A stretch of 36,106 bases of DNA from Thalassovita sp. (GTDB lineage Bacteria; Bacteroidota; Bacteroidia; Cytophagales; Flammeovirgaceae), in NCBI GenBank assembly GCA_002729595.1, contig PBYL01000388.1, positions 1-36,106 on the forward strand, read 5' to 3'. Made by a program: the position numbers and the translations under genes. Shown here piece after piece: positions 1 through 8,080 of this stretch (within the stretch, counting starts at the first letter, position 1; the number at the start of each line of letters is the position of its first letter). The notes under the pieces are model-generated. The model was not told where the DNA came from, made no database searches, and worked only from the letters and a program-made list of their open reading frames with translations.

Positions 1-385
1 AAAGGAAGCGCTCTAAAAGGGAGATTATTCTGGATTTGTTTTTTTACATTCTTGATTTTTTCAAGGGTTTACCCTTGATCTCTTTTTTTATTCTTCAAGA
101 ATTCATATCTGTTATAGATACTTTATTATCAATCTGTTCTTAACACTTATGGGCAACCTAAACATCTTTCATTTTATATTTGTAGCTTATTGAAGCAAAT
201 CTTAAACTACGAGTAGTATAATTTATCTACTAAATATTAGTACTTCAGTGTTTAGAAAAGTTTCTTCAATTTTTAAATGTAACAATCTAAAGAAGTAAAT
301 ATATTTTCTAGAACTCAGTATTTATTTTAAGCTATAAACACTTTTCATAATGTGAAAATAACAATAGGTCTACTGCCTCAAGTTG
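1..385. other. Non-coding stretch at window start
   Basis: No convincing gene is seen. The main structure is a perfect inverted repeat at 61-78 (TCAAGGGT, TT, ACCCTTGA) followed by a T-rich run, listed separately. The rest is AT-rich and carries many stops in all frames. The downstream minus-strand kinase ends at 386, so this stretch is its 3' flank. Confidence 0.6.
61..90 (+). terminator. Hairpin with T-run (possible terminator)
   Basis: Arms TCAAGGGT (61-68) and ACCCTTGA (71-78) form a perfect 8-bp inverted repeat with a 2-nt centre, followed by TCTTTTTTT at 80-88. On the plus strand this looks like an intrinsic terminator for something upstream of the window. The very short loop and a related inverted repeat at 1782-1804 leave an operator role open. 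Confidence 0.4.
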
Positions 386-1486
386 TTATTTATCAAGTGT
401 AGGTAGTGAAACTATAAATGTTGTGCCTTTTCTTGGTTGGCTTTCTACCAATATCTCTCCATTTAATTTATCAAGACATTCTTTTAAAATATATAAACCT
501 ATTCCAGAACCTGGTTTTTTATCTGTTGCTCTATAAAACATTTTAAAGATTTTTGACTGCAATCCTTCTTCTATACCTATCCCATTATCACTTATTTTTA
601 TTTCTGCTTTATGAAGCTTTGTCTTTATATCAATTGTTATTTGTGAATCTTTTCCATATTCCTTCAAAAACTTAAATGCATTCGATATTAAATTATTAAG
701 GATGATTGTTATCCTTAATCTATCACTTATAAAAGTAGCGCTTTCGTTTACATTTAAATAAACCTTGATATTTTTATCAAGTATTATTTGTTGATACGCC
801 AACAAGATTACATTGACTAATTGTTTAAATTCAATTTTTTCTCTACAAAGCTCTATCCTACTATTTCTTGAATAATCTAGAATATCATTTATAAATTGGT
901 CAAGATTTGTAAGCGTTTTCATTTTTAACATATTCAGCTTGTGTATCTCAGCTAAATCATCTGTAGCTAATATTAAATTAGAAAGTCCAATAGCAGATGC
1001 AATAGGGGCCCTTAGATCATGAGTTACACTATATACAAATCTTTCTAATTTATTGTTGGCCTTTTCTAGTTCTGCATTTTTTACTTTGATCTCTTGAATC
1101 TTTTCTTCTTTTGCTATATTCACAGAAAAATCAAGATTCATTATTTGAGGTTGTAATACAACTATATAATAGTTATTTAAACCTTTTTCTTTATTTTCAT
1201 ATGGTATTATAGATACTAGATAATTTCGCTTATTATCAGAAATAATCTTTATATAACTTGGTAGGGATTTAGAACATTTTGTTTTCTTACAATTATCAAA
1301 CACTCTATTAAACATCTCTTGATAAGGAGATTCAAAAACATCTTCAATAGTTTTTACCATCTTAAAAAAGACTTCCTCCTTTAAATCACTTGAAGTGATT
1401 ATTACTCCCTCAATATCAATACATACAGCTATAGGCAAGCAATTATCTACTAAATATTTTTGGACATCATTTTTTATAGTATACAT
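386..1486 (-). CDS. Cytosolic sensor histidine kinase (HisKA/HATPase_c)
   Basis: A sensor kinase that would autophosphorylate on histidine and pass phosphate to an unidentified response regulator. Numbered from a TTG at 1516 it has 376 residues. The ATG at 1486 (residue 11) is the more ordinary start and gives 366, so I chose it. In the long numbering: residues about 15-125 look PAS-like, 133-160 form a coiled-coil linker, and the HisKA H-box SVTHDLRAP holds the phospho-acceptor H166. The N-box is around N274-N279, the G1 box DNGIG is at 310-314 and the G2 box GSGIGLY at 336-342. There is no transmembrane segment or signal peptide, so it should sense an internal cue. No response-regulator gene lies beside it; the LytTR regulator at 2288 belongs with the other kinase. 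The gene stands alone between two non-coding stretches. The kinase call is firm; the signal is unknown. Confidence 0.9.
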   Translation of the reverse strand: MYTIKNDVQKYLVDNCLPIAVCIDIEGVIITSSDLKEEVFFKMVKTIEDVFESPYQEMFNRVFDNCKKTKCSKSLPSYIKIISDNKRNYLVSIIPYENKEKGLNNYYIVVLQPQIMNLDFSVNIAKEEKIQEIKVKNAELEKANNKLERFVYSVTHDLRAPIASAIGLSNLILATDDLAEIHKLNMLKMKTLTNLDQFINDILDYSRNSRIELCREKIEFKQLVNVILLAYQQIILDKNIKVYLNVNESATFISDRLRITIILNNLISNAFKFLKEYGKDSQITIDIKTKLHKAEIKISDNGIGIEEGLQSKIFKMFYRATDKKPGSGIGLYILKECLDKLNGEILVESQPRKGTTFIVSLPTLDK

Positions 1487-1516
1487 GCAGACACAATTAT
1501 TTAACTCAATAAACAA

Positions 1517-2287
1517 TTTGAGTTCTTACACAAAAACTGTCTATAACTTTAAATAAATCTTATAAATTAAGTTTATAATAAAACAACTGGAATATGTTAT
1601 GATTAAAGTTGAGGTTAATATGACACTGATTATAAATGGTTGGACTCTTTAGGTATAAATCGCTATATTGAATGATAATATCTAACTCACTTTTTCTACT
1701 TACTAAGTTAAGATCTCTAATTTAAACCATCTATAATTTTTTTCAAAAATATGAATATTAAAAAAAGTATAAAAGAGTATATACCCTTGAATTTACCAAG
1801 GGTAAATCCCTGATTATAGATGGTATGTATACTTTTTAAGTAATACGCTGTTAGATACCCTAAACTTTTCAAAATCTCTTTTTTAATAGAAATGGTTTTT
1901 TCCTCTTTCTGAAACTATCCTGCTCACAATTTTTTCGTGGGGTTTCTCAATGACTAAACTTAAAATAATTATCCTATTTGCTAATTTAGGCTTCTTATTC
2001 ATTACAAAAAGAACCTGTACAAGAAAAAGATAGCATGTAAAATAGATTATTTTCTAATGCCTTTTGGTTTGAGTTTAATATGGGTTAGCTCTCATTGTCT
2101 CATAGACTCTTCTATAAATGTTGCAAAAATTGCCTTATTTGGTACCTCATGACTACTTATATCACCACAGTATCAAGAAGGCATCATGGTTATCGGAAAT
2201 ATGATAGGAAGAGATATAATATGTTTGGTTTGTTAGATTTCTATGGTATTATACAAGAAATACATTGTAGAAATAGAAATCAAATCT
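1517..2287. other. Long intergenic stretch with inverted repeat and gene relic
   Basis: About 770 bases without an intact gene. It holds an inverted repeat at 1782-1804 (TACCCTTG, 7 nt, CAAGGGTA) related to the one at 61-78, and a likely gene relic at 1950-2293. A plus-strand reading frame at 2095-2313 is open but its composition (many Y, R, C, H) is not protein-like, and it overlaps the end of the response regulator. Confidence 0.5.
1782..1804. repeat. Inverted repeat TACCCTTG/CAAGGGTA
   Basis: Perfect 8-bp arms (1782-1789 and 1797-1804) separated by 7 nt. The arm ACCCTTGA also forms the inverted repeat at 61-78, so related sequences sit on either side of the histidine kinase gene. It lies about 300 nt upstream of the kinase start and has no T-run, so an operator is more likely than a terminator. 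Confidence 0.4.
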
Positions 2288-2293
2288 TTATAA
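1950..2293 (+). pseudogene. Possible decayed gene relic
   Basis: An ATG at 1950 opens a peptide with a secretion-signal-like start (MTKLKIIILFANLGFLF). Reading one A fewer in the A-run at 2006-2010 joins it to EPVQEKDSM in the next frame. A third frame, from about 2057 to 2293, continues with hydrophobic, protein-like sequence broken by TGA at 2150 and TAG at 2234. This pattern suits a small secreted or membrane protein gene eroded by frameshifts and stops. No family is recognised, and in AT-rich DNA this could still be chance. Confidence 0.3.
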
Positions 2294-3022
2294 TGCATTA
2301 CATGCCTTCATAAATTTATCTTTTCTACGCACAGATACTTCCAGTTGTGTGCCATCTAAAAGGGTAACAAAACCACTTTTGGAATAAGCATGCACAAAGT
2401 TCAAGTTTATAAGATGAGAATTATGTATTCTAAAGAAGCCTGAATCTGACAGTAAGTCATCAAAATATTTCAAGGTTTTGGAAACTGTATATTTCTTTTT
2501 ATCTACTGTAAAAATATGACTATAGTTTACATCTGCTTGGAATCGAATAATATCTTTTATATTCAGGAATAAATAACCTTCATTATAGTAAATACTTATT
2601 CTTTTTGAAGCATTTACTTCTGAAATATGTGATTGTAATACATTTAATCTTTCACTCAATGCATCTTGTTCTTTCTTTTTAAAAGCTTTTTGAATGGCAT
2701 TCTCGAAATCCTCTGATTCAATAGGTTTCAATAAATAATCAATTGCTGAAAATTTAAAAGCCTGAATGGCATATTGTTCATAAGCAGTCGTAAAAATCAG
2801 GCTAAAATTTCGAAAGCTAATTGCCGATAATACATCAAATCCTGTCTGCTCGACAAGTTGAACATCGAGAAATACAATTTCAGGTCGGATATGATCAATC
2901 CCTTTTATTGCTTCTGCTGCTGTATTGAAACAAACAACTCTGACTTTTTCTCTATATGGTTCTAAGAGATATAGCATTCTGTCTGTACAATGTTTTTCAT
3001 CATCAACTATGGCTACGATCAT
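2288..3022 (-). CDS. LytTR-family response regulator
   Basis: A two-component response regulator: a receiver domain (residues about 1-120) followed by a LytTR DNA-binding domain (about 150-244), the AlgR/AgrA/LytR layout. The start used is the ATG at 3022, giving 244 residues and starting directly at the receiver core (MIVAIVDDE). An in-frame start at 3043 would overlap the kinase gene by 17 nt. Visible receiver residues are the acidic pair DD in VDDE, the phospho-acceptor D53 in VFLDVQ, the TT of IFTTAYEQYA and the lysine of LLKPIE. The kinase gene ends 5 nt upstream, so the two are co-transcribed and form a cognate pair. The family binds direct-repeat sites near target promoters; no target is identifiable here. 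The assignment is firm. Confidence 0.93.
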   Translation of the reverse strand: MIVAIVDDEKHCTDRMLYLLEPYREKVRVVCFNTAAEAIKGIDHIRPEIVFLDVQLVEQTGFDVLSAISFRNFSLIFTTAYEQYAIQAFKFSAIDYLLKPIESEDFENAIQKAFKKKEQDALSERLNVLQSHISEVNASKRISIYYNEGYLFLNIKDIIRFQADVNYSHIFTVDKKKYTVSKTLKYFDDLLSDSGFFRIHNSHLINLNFVHAYSKSGFVTLLDGTQLEVSVRRKDKFMKACNAL

Positions 3023-3026
3023 AAGC

Positions 3027-4823
3027 TTAAAAATAAGTTTCAAGTGGAACGCTTACCTCCACTCTGGTTCCCTTATCTGGTAATTTATCAATTATTTTGA
3101 GTTTACCTGTTGTCTTTTTTTGATTATTTAAAATTTTTAATCTGTTTTCTGTAATAGCAATTCCCAAGGATTTCTTAGCATTGTTTGCATTTGTCTGCCC
3201 TCTTCCGATACCATTGTCGTCAACAATACAAATCAACAAGTTATCCTCTTTTTTTATTTCAATTTCAATATAGCCCAGTTTATCTTTTTCGACAAAGCCG
3301 TGCCAAATACTATTTTCAATAAATGGCTGTAACAATAATGGAGGCACCAAGATATTTTCAGCATCTAAATTTGTATCTACAACTATCTTATAGATAAATT
3401 TTCCCGGTAAGCGTTTTGCTTCAACCTGTAAATACAATTCGATAAACTTTAAATCATCACTTAAAGAAATTTCTTGATGCTCAGAATTTTCTAAAACCAT
3501 TCGCATTAACCTAGCAAATTTGGCCAAATATTCTTGAGCAGTATTTTGATCATTTTTCAAATAATAATCTGCTATTGAATTGAGAGAATTAAAAATGAAA
3601 TGAGGATTAATTTGGGATCTAAGTGCTTTTAATTCTGTTTCAGATACCAATGCTTTGAATTCAGCTTCTTTTTTCTCTCTCAGTACATCTTGTCTTTTTT
3701 TGTATAATATAAAACCCACTACTGTTGCCAATAATAGTATTCCCCCACCTAACAATACATTGTTTTTAAGGGTAATTTGCCTTTCAATTTCTGCCTTTGC
3801 CAGAGTTCTTTCCTTATCAAAATCAAATTCCATTTGTTGTTGATTAATTTCTACCCTCCGGTTCTGATTGTTAATGCTGTCTTTCAGAATTGAAAATTTA
3901 TTTTGCGCTTCTAGTGCTTTTTGGTATTCTTTCTTTCCAGAATATAAATCTGCTAGTGTGCCCCATGCTGATTTTTGCAGAAAAAGATTGCCCTGTTTTT
4001 CACTTAACTTTAATGACTCCAAGGCATAATACTCTGCTTTTTTCAGATCATTATTTTTTAAATATGCCATTGAAGCATTGGCATATGCTGTTGGACGTAC
4101 AAACTCAATCCCATTGGCCTCAATGAGAGCTAAACTTTTTTCTGCTGACATAACAGCTGAATCACCTTCTCCAGCTTTCTCATACATCAGTGATAAATTG
4201 CTATAAAGATTGGCTTTATAAGTGAGATTACTTTCAACTAGTCCATTTGATAGCGCTTTTTGGTAATAAAAAATGGCAGAATCCACCTTATTTATAGAAC
4301 CATAAACATTGGCGATATTGGCAGTGGCTGTAAGTGCTAATGATTTGTTATTATGCAAAACTTCCAGAAAATAATACAGTGCTTTATCATATTCTTCTTG
4401 TTCGTAATATATAGTTCCAATACCTCCATATATTCCCCATTGCAAAGATTTTAAATCTGGGTATTTTTCAGCAATAGTAAGTCCTTTATGATAGTAATCC
4501 AGAGCCTTATATGGATTTGAAAATGAATATTGAAAAACAAGAGCAAGCCTTTCATATGCCAACAAAATACCTTTGTAATAAGCTGCTCCTTCTGCAATTG
4601 CTAAGGTTTCATTAGCAAATTTAAGCAAAGTTGAATCTGATGGATTGGCAAAAAGAGCTTGTTTTAAAAAATCGTTTCTAAGATTAATAGTTGTAGTATC
4701 CTTTGCAGGTAGAGTTGTTATAAGATGGGATAGCGAATCCAGCTGATGTTGAAAATCCTGTGCATTTACTATTGATATTGAAATACTAACCAGAATAAGA
4801 GAAAAACCAAAGGCAAATTTCAT
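3027..4823 (-). CDS. TPR-containing LytS/YehU-type sensor histidine kinase
   Basis: Membrane sensor kinase paired with the LytTR regulator downstream. The start used is the ATG at 4823 (MKFAFGF); an ATG two codons upstream is also possible and gives the 600-residue numbering used here. A signal peptide (about 3-23, ending VNAQ) is followed by tetratricopeptide repeats from about 85 to 310, with clear units such as YYEQEEYDKALYYFLEVL. A coiled stretch and one membrane helix (about 358-376) follow. The cytosolic part is a His_kinase domain: SQINPHFIFNSLNSI carries the phospho-acceptor H410, then an N-box around ENSIWHGF (505-512) and a G1 box DDNGIG (537-542). This periplasmic-TPR design is common in Bacteroidota. 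The ligand is unknown. A TATATTTG -7-like element lies at 4838-4845 just upstream. Confidence 0.92.
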   Translation of the reverse strand: MKFAFGFSLILVSISISIVNAQDFQHQLDSLSHLITTLPAKDTTTINLRNDFLKQALFANPSDSTLLKFANETLAIAEGAAYYKGILLAYERLALVFQYSFSNPYKALDYYHKGLTIAEKYPDLKSLQWGIYGGIGTIYYEQEEYDKALYYFLEVLHNNKSLALTATANIANVYGSINKVDSAIFYYQKALSNGLVESNLTYKANLYSNLSLMYEKAGEGDSAVMSAEKSLALIEANGIEFVRPTAYANASMAYLKNNDLKKAEYYALESLKLSEKQGNLFLQKSAWGTLADLYSGKKEYQKALEAQNKFSILKDSINNQNRRVEINQQQMEFDFDKERTLAKAEIERQITLKNNVLLGGGILLLATVVGFILYKKRQDVLREKKEAEFKALVSETELKALRSQINPHFIFNSLNSIADYYLKNDQNTAQEYLAKFARLMRMVLENSEHQEISLSDDLKFIELYLQVEAKRLPGKFIYKIVVDTNLDAENILVPPLLLQPFIENSIWHGFVEKDKLGYIEIEIKKEDNLLICIVDDNGIGRGQTNANNAKKSLGIAITENRLKILNNQKKTTGKLKIIDKLPDKGTRVEVSVPLETYF

Positions 4824-4837
4824 ACACACCTTGATAA

Positions 4838-4845
4838 CAAATATA
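4838..4845 (-). promoter_or_regulatory. Candidate -7 element for the TPR kinase/LytTR operon
   Basis: Read on the minus strand this is TATATTTG, a full match to the Bacteroidota -7 consensus TAnnTTTG, about 15 nt upstream of the kinase ATG. No TTTG lies at the usual -33 distance, and the leader would be very short, so support is weak. Confidence 0.3.
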
Positions 4846-4965
4846 TTTTGGAATTATTAAATCTACATACTTTCACAAATAATCAAGCTTTCCAAACAGA
4901 AAATAAATGCATGTCTACAGAAAATAAATCTTGCTTTGCCTCTACTCGATCTCTCCTTAGCTTAG

Positions 4966-5451
4966 ATGAAAAATAAATTTCATTTGATGAATACTCAAAA
5001 TATTTCCGGTTTTTTTACTAAAACTGACAAATCACTACTTGGTGTTTGCTGTAACATTTCATTAAAATATAATCTCCCTCCAATCCTCGTCCGGTTTGCC
5101 CTCATATTGTTGACTTTTCTTTTTATTCCCATTGGAATTATAGTTTACCTAACCCTCTTTTTAATCTTCATAAAGCAGATGAAAAGAGCTGTAAAGTATG
5201 CGATAATAGGTTGCCTTTTAGGAATGCCTTTGAGTTATTTTTTCCAGTCAGAAATGGTTCAAAATCTTGCTGGAGGTATAACAGGATATATGATGAATTT
5301 TCTGTCAATAGCAAATGAAATGGATAGGTATATGGGCAATGGGTTGAGCATTGTTTGGAATGGTATCTTAGGCATTATGCTATCTGGTATTGCCGGAGGT
5401 ATTGGTGGTTATTACCTAGAGAAAAATAAACTTGATAAAAAAAATATATAA
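4966..5451 (+). CDS. PspC-domain membrane protein
   Basis: A small membrane protein of 161 residues (154 if the ATG at 4987 is used). Residues about 18-70 match the PspC fold: SLLGVC, then a helix, then PPILVRFALILLTFLFIPIG and a long hydrophobic helix. The second half is unusual: a second hydrophobic stretch at 75-93, an amphipathic region, and a glycine-rich helix near 133-152 (GILGIMLSGIAGGIGGYY) like a glycine zipper. PspC proteins act in envelope-stress responses in enterobacteria; in Bacteroidota the role is mostly unknown. It is divergent from the TPR kinase operon (142 nt between starts) and followed after 3 nt by a lipoprotein gene, so the two probably form an operon that the LytTR system may control. 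That regulatory link is inference. Confidence 0.75.
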   Translation: MKNKFHLMNTQNISGFFTKTDKSLLGVCCNISLKYNLPPILVRFALILLTFLFIPIGIIVYLTLFLIFIKQMKRAVKYAIIGCLLGMPLSYFFQSEMVQNLAGGITGYMMNFLSIANEMDRYMGNGLSIVWNGILGIMLSGIAGGIGGYYLEKNKLDKKNI

Positions 5452-5454
5452 TGC

Positions 5455-6045
5455 ATGACTCACTTTAAGACACTTCTTCTTTTATGTATTTCATTAATTG
5501 TATGTACAGGTTGTTCCTCCAAGGATGTTGATCCTAAAATAGACAATCAAGATGAATACTTTTTCAAGTTTAAAGTTGATAGCAATCTTGTGGAATATGA
5601 ATACAAATCTGAGACACAAATTAATCTTACAGGATTGTTAGGATATGATGTTAATTCAGGGCAATACACCTTGAACATAGCAGGTATTGACAATATATTT
5701 GAAACTACCTTCACCAACAGATTAACAATTTTTATTGGAAACTCCTCAGAGCTATCTACTGGTGTAACCTATTCCAATATCTCTGAACAAGGAGATGAAA
5801 CTCCAGATTTTATTTTTTTAGTGGGGTATTATGATATAGAAGGTAATCTCTATTCAGCTGGGTTAAATACTATAGCAGAATTGTATAAAACAACTTTTGT
5901 AAAACTTTCTCAGATTACTGAAACTCAAATTAGTGGTACTTTTTCTGGTACTCTGCTCCAGTATGATACCAACGGAGGCACATTAAAACTACTTGACTCA
6001 GTAGTCATTTCAGAAGGAGAATTTAATGTGCCTATTATGAATTGA
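5455..6045 (+). CDS. Hypothetical lipoprotein
   Basis: Not a family I recognise. The first 20 residues are a lipoprotein signal with lipobox VCTGC, making C20 the lipidated residue, followed by SSKDVDP. The remainder (about 175 residues) is rich in T, N, Y and alternating hydrophobic residues and should be a mostly beta-strand domain exposed at the cell surface or in the periplasm. The gene starts 3 nt after the PspC-domain gene, so it is probably translated from the same message. There is no clear Shine-Dalgarno sequence. Similar small beta-rich lipoproteins are common in marine Bacteroidota. No catalytic motif is visible. Confidence 0.75.
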   Translation: MTHFKTLLLLCISLIVCTGCSSKDVDPKIDNQDEYFFKFKVDSNLVEYEYKSETQINLTGLLGYDVNSGQYTLNIAGIDNIFETTFTNRLTIFIGNSSELSTGVTYSNISEQGDETPDFIFLVGYYDIEGNLYSAGLNTIAELYKTTFVKLSQITETQISGTFSGTLLQYDTNGGTLKLLDSVVISEGEFNVPIMN

Positions 6046-6427
6046 AAACTCGCTTTTTACTCCTATAACTTTTTGAAACTTTTATTTCAATCCTAATTGA
6101 TAATCAAACATAATAGCCCATTATACGCTTTTTCTGCATTTTTATAACATCATCTTCTCCTATTCCATTTTCTAACTGCAACTCAAAAGACTCAAACGAT
6201 TTGTACACTACTATCCAACTATCAAATTTTTAAAACTACTTGTATTCGACTTTGAAATACAAAAAATTAACTAAAATCGCTTTTGGTATTTCTACGCAAT
6301 AGTAGTTCGGCATAAACCCTTCAATGCCTAGCTTCTATCCTTTTATTCCACATCCTCTATTGCTTGCAGTAATACACTGCAACCGAAAAATGAAGCAAAT
6401 TTTTGTTTCATTCAAATTCTTACAATC
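6046..6427. other. Intergenic stretch upstream of radC
   Basis: AT-rich, with no gene seen. One feature stands out: an inverted repeat TTGCAGT (6364-6370), 5 nt, ACTGCAA (6376-6382), about 45 nt before the radC start. TTGCAGT is also the 3' half of the plasmid's iterons. No confident promoter consensus was found. Confidence 0.5.
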
Positions 6428-6892
6428 ATGTCTTACAAAAAATTCGATCCTAATTATGTAGCTGAAGTTAAAATCTCATACTCCTCAAAAGTACCAGCTA
6501 GTAAAAGACCTACTATTACATCTTCTGCTTCAGCTGCTGAAATCTTAAGAAAACACTGGGAACCTGGACAACTTGGCTTTGTTGAAAGTTTTAAAATTCT
6601 ATTACTCAACCGTGCTAACAAAGTATTAGGTATTTACACTGTTTCTACTGGAGGTATTTCTGGTACTGTGGCTGATCCTAAAACAATCTTTATTGCAGCG
6701 CTAAAAAGTTCTTCTGTATCATTAATACTTTGCCACAATCATCCAAGTGGAAACATTAATCCTAGCCAAGCTGATATAAATTTAACTAACAAAATTAAAG
6801 AAGCTGGTAAGCTACTTGATATTTCTGTTCTCGATCATATTATTCTAACAGAAGAAAATTACTTCTCTTTTCTTGACTCCGGGTTATTATAA
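6428..6892 (+). CDS. radC: RadC-like JAB/MPN-domain protein
   Basis: A 154-residue protein of the RadC (JAB/MPN, JAMM metalloprotease-like fold) family, without the N-terminal helix-hairpin-helix part of full RadC (about 225 residues). Short versions like this are typical of Bacteroidota plasmids and integrative elements. The conserved glutamate in FVESFKILLLN (E53) and the metal-binding signature LCHNHPSGN (H103, H105, S107) with D116 are all present, so a zinc site should form. The biochemical role of RadC is unsettled; despite the name, a DNA-repair role is doubtful, and mobile-element copies are thought to help transfer or establishment. It is monocistronic and followed 4 nt later by a strong terminator. 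Start ATG at 6428; no Shine-Dalgarno sequence. Confidence 0.9.
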   Translation: MSYKKFDPNYVAEVKISYSSKVPASKRPTITSSASAAEILRKHWEPGQLGFVESFKILLLNRANKVLGIYTVSTGGISGTVADPKTIFIAALKSSSVSLILCHNHPSGNINPSQADINLTNKIKEAGKLLDISVLDHIILTEENYFSFLDSGLL

Positions 6893-6895
6893 TTT

Positions 6896-6923
6896 AAATC
6901 CCGGCAAAAGCCGGGATTTTTTT
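6896..6923 (+). terminator. Strong intrinsic terminator after radC
   Basis: Arms AAATCCCGGC (6896-6905) and GCCGGGATTT (6910-6919) pair perfectly around an AAAA loop, and the T-run continues to 6923. It begins 4 nt after the radC stop codon. It is the clearest terminator in the window. Confidence 0.93.
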
Positions 6924-7260
6924 ATAATTCTAAGTTGAAATCAATTCGGATAAAAAAATATCTCCGGGGATTTTGGATTCCGGTTAATTTAAAATATGTC
7001 TATTGCATGAGTAAATACATTACTAATCTAACCCTATAAGTTCCTGTATACAATTCATATTCTCCACTATCTAAAACTGATTTTGCACATTAGATCAATG
7101 ATCGACTTTAATCATCTTATTACTTTAAACAATGCATCCTGATATCATTTTTTTTATGGCAATCGAAACGCTATAAACCTCTACACCAATCCGAATTTCG
7201 ATTATATTTTTATTATATTTTTTCTAAAGAAAAAATAACTTTTCTTATACAGACATCTCT

Positions 7261-7312
7261 CCGATGGACTGCCCCCTTATATATTTTTAATATATTTTGG
7301 GCAGTCTATCGG
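7261..7312. repeat. Long inverted repeat (hairpin/cruciform)
   Basis: Arms CCGATGGACTGCCC (7261-7274) and GGGCAGTCTATCGG (7299-7312) match at 13 of 14 positions, the exception being a G-T pair. The 24-nt spacer holds a second inverted repeat, ATATATT/AATATAT (7279-7285, 7289-7295). The arms are by far the most GC-rich stretch of the block. No T-run follows directly, which argues against a simple terminator and makes an oriT or recombination-site element possible. Confidence 0.6.
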
Positions 7313-7424
7313 GAATTTTAAAAAGTTCTGTAAAATAATCTTTAAACCACTTATCATGCTGAATACCAGCACTTTACAAAAGTGTGACTTATTCCTACAT
7401 TTGAAGATATGAAATATCTAATAT

Positions 7425-7694
7425 TGTAATTATATTTTCGATTATATTCAATATATATATTCTTGAGAAAATCGCCCTTACAGATATATTCAGAGCACTT
7501 TTTGACTATAATTTTTCTATATTTTTTTCTATAATATTTCACAAAAAAAGATGGTAGATTTATTTCTGCCTATAATATGAGACTATAATTATATTTTTGA
7601 TTATATTTAATTTATATCTTTTTGAGGAAATAAGCCCCTCAGATACTTCTAGAACGTTTTTTGACTATAATTTTTCTATATTTTTTTCTATAAT
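7425..7694. repeat. Imperfect 111-bp direct repeat (two copies)
   Basis: Copy A at 7425-7535 and copy B at 7584-7694 align without gaps at an offset of 159 nt, at about 80% identity by eye. The 3' half, TTTTTGACTATAATTTTTC and onward to CTATAAT, is identical. Copy B ends 10 nt before the BfmA-like start codon, so the repeats may hold tandem promoters or binding sites for that protein. Confidence 0.7.
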
Positions 7695-7704
7695 TATCTT
7701 TAAA

Positions 7705-8058
7705 ATGAATCCTATATACAAACCTGTCCAATTAGATGTACAAACTCACAAAAATTTAACGCTTCTAGCAAAAAGACATAAAAGAAGTATTAAGCAATTC
7801 ACTATAGACATGATCGAGTTTTTTGAAAAAACTGGGATTGATCCCACTGATGCGAAAGCTTCTTCTTTAACTGAAGCTGTACAAAACCTAAAAAGCGAAA
7901 CACTAAAGATCAACCAATTAAATCAGGAAATACAAACTTTACACGACACCATTAAAAGAGGCTTTTCAATCGTAACAGATAATCAGCAAGGATATACCAA
8001 TTCTACTAAAGATGCACTAAATTTATTAATGGCTGAAATTATCAAAATAAATCAATAA
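7705..8058 (+). CDS. bfmA: BfmA/BtgA-like mobilisation accessory protein
   Basis: A 117-residue protein starting at the ATG at 7705 (MNPIYKPVQLDV); the reading frame is open further upstream, but that part runs through the direct repeat and is not protein-like. Residues 1-45 resemble a ribbon-helix-helix/CopG-type fold: a beta strand (KPVQLDVQT), then KNLTLLAKRHKRSIKQFTIDMIEFF. This is the pattern of Bacteroides BfmA/BtgA auxiliary proteins, which bind oriT and help the relaxase. Residues 60-117 are helical and likely coiled-coil, for oligomerisation. It is followed after 22 nt by a TraN-like gene on the same strand and lies beside the candidate oriT block. The family call rests on pattern recognition, not on a search. 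Confidence 0.65.
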   Translation: MNPIYKPVQLDVQTHKNLTLLAKRHKRSIKQFTIDMIEFFEKTGIDPTDAKASSLTEAVQNLKSETLKINQLNQEIQTLHDTIKRGFSIVTDNQQGYTNSTKDALNLLMAEIIKINQ

Positions 8059-8080
8059 CCTTATTTAATTCCTATTGCTC

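Larger units (their letters stand above)
6924..7704. other. Candidate oriT / regulatory non-coding block
   Basis: About 780 bases with no convincing gene, just upstream of a BfmA/BtgA-like mobilisation accessory gene. It contains a long hairpin at 7261-7312, a small inverted repeat at 7370-7384 (CACTTT, 3 nt, AAAGTG) and a 111-bp imperfect direct repeat (7425-7535 and 7584-7694). Origins of transfer often lie beside the gene of the oriT-binding accessory protein and carry such repeats. I cannot recognise a nic site, so this is inference. A minus-strand reading frame at 7354-7542 overlaps the repeat and is not protein-like. Confidence 0.4.

Noticed and set aside
2095-2313. Plus-strand open frame of 72 codons
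   Set aside because: Odd composition (rich in Y, R, C, H), no signal or domain, overlaps the end of the response regulator gene, and shares a frame with likely relic sequence containing stops.
7354-7542. Minus-strand open frame of 62 codons
   Set aside because: Runs through the AT-rich direct repeat; lysine/tyrosine/isoleucine-rich low-complexity product with no domain.
7597-7704. Upstream extension of the BfmA-like gene
   Set aside because: The extra 36 residues come from the direct repeat and are not protein-like; the ATG at 7705 begins the conserved-looking part.
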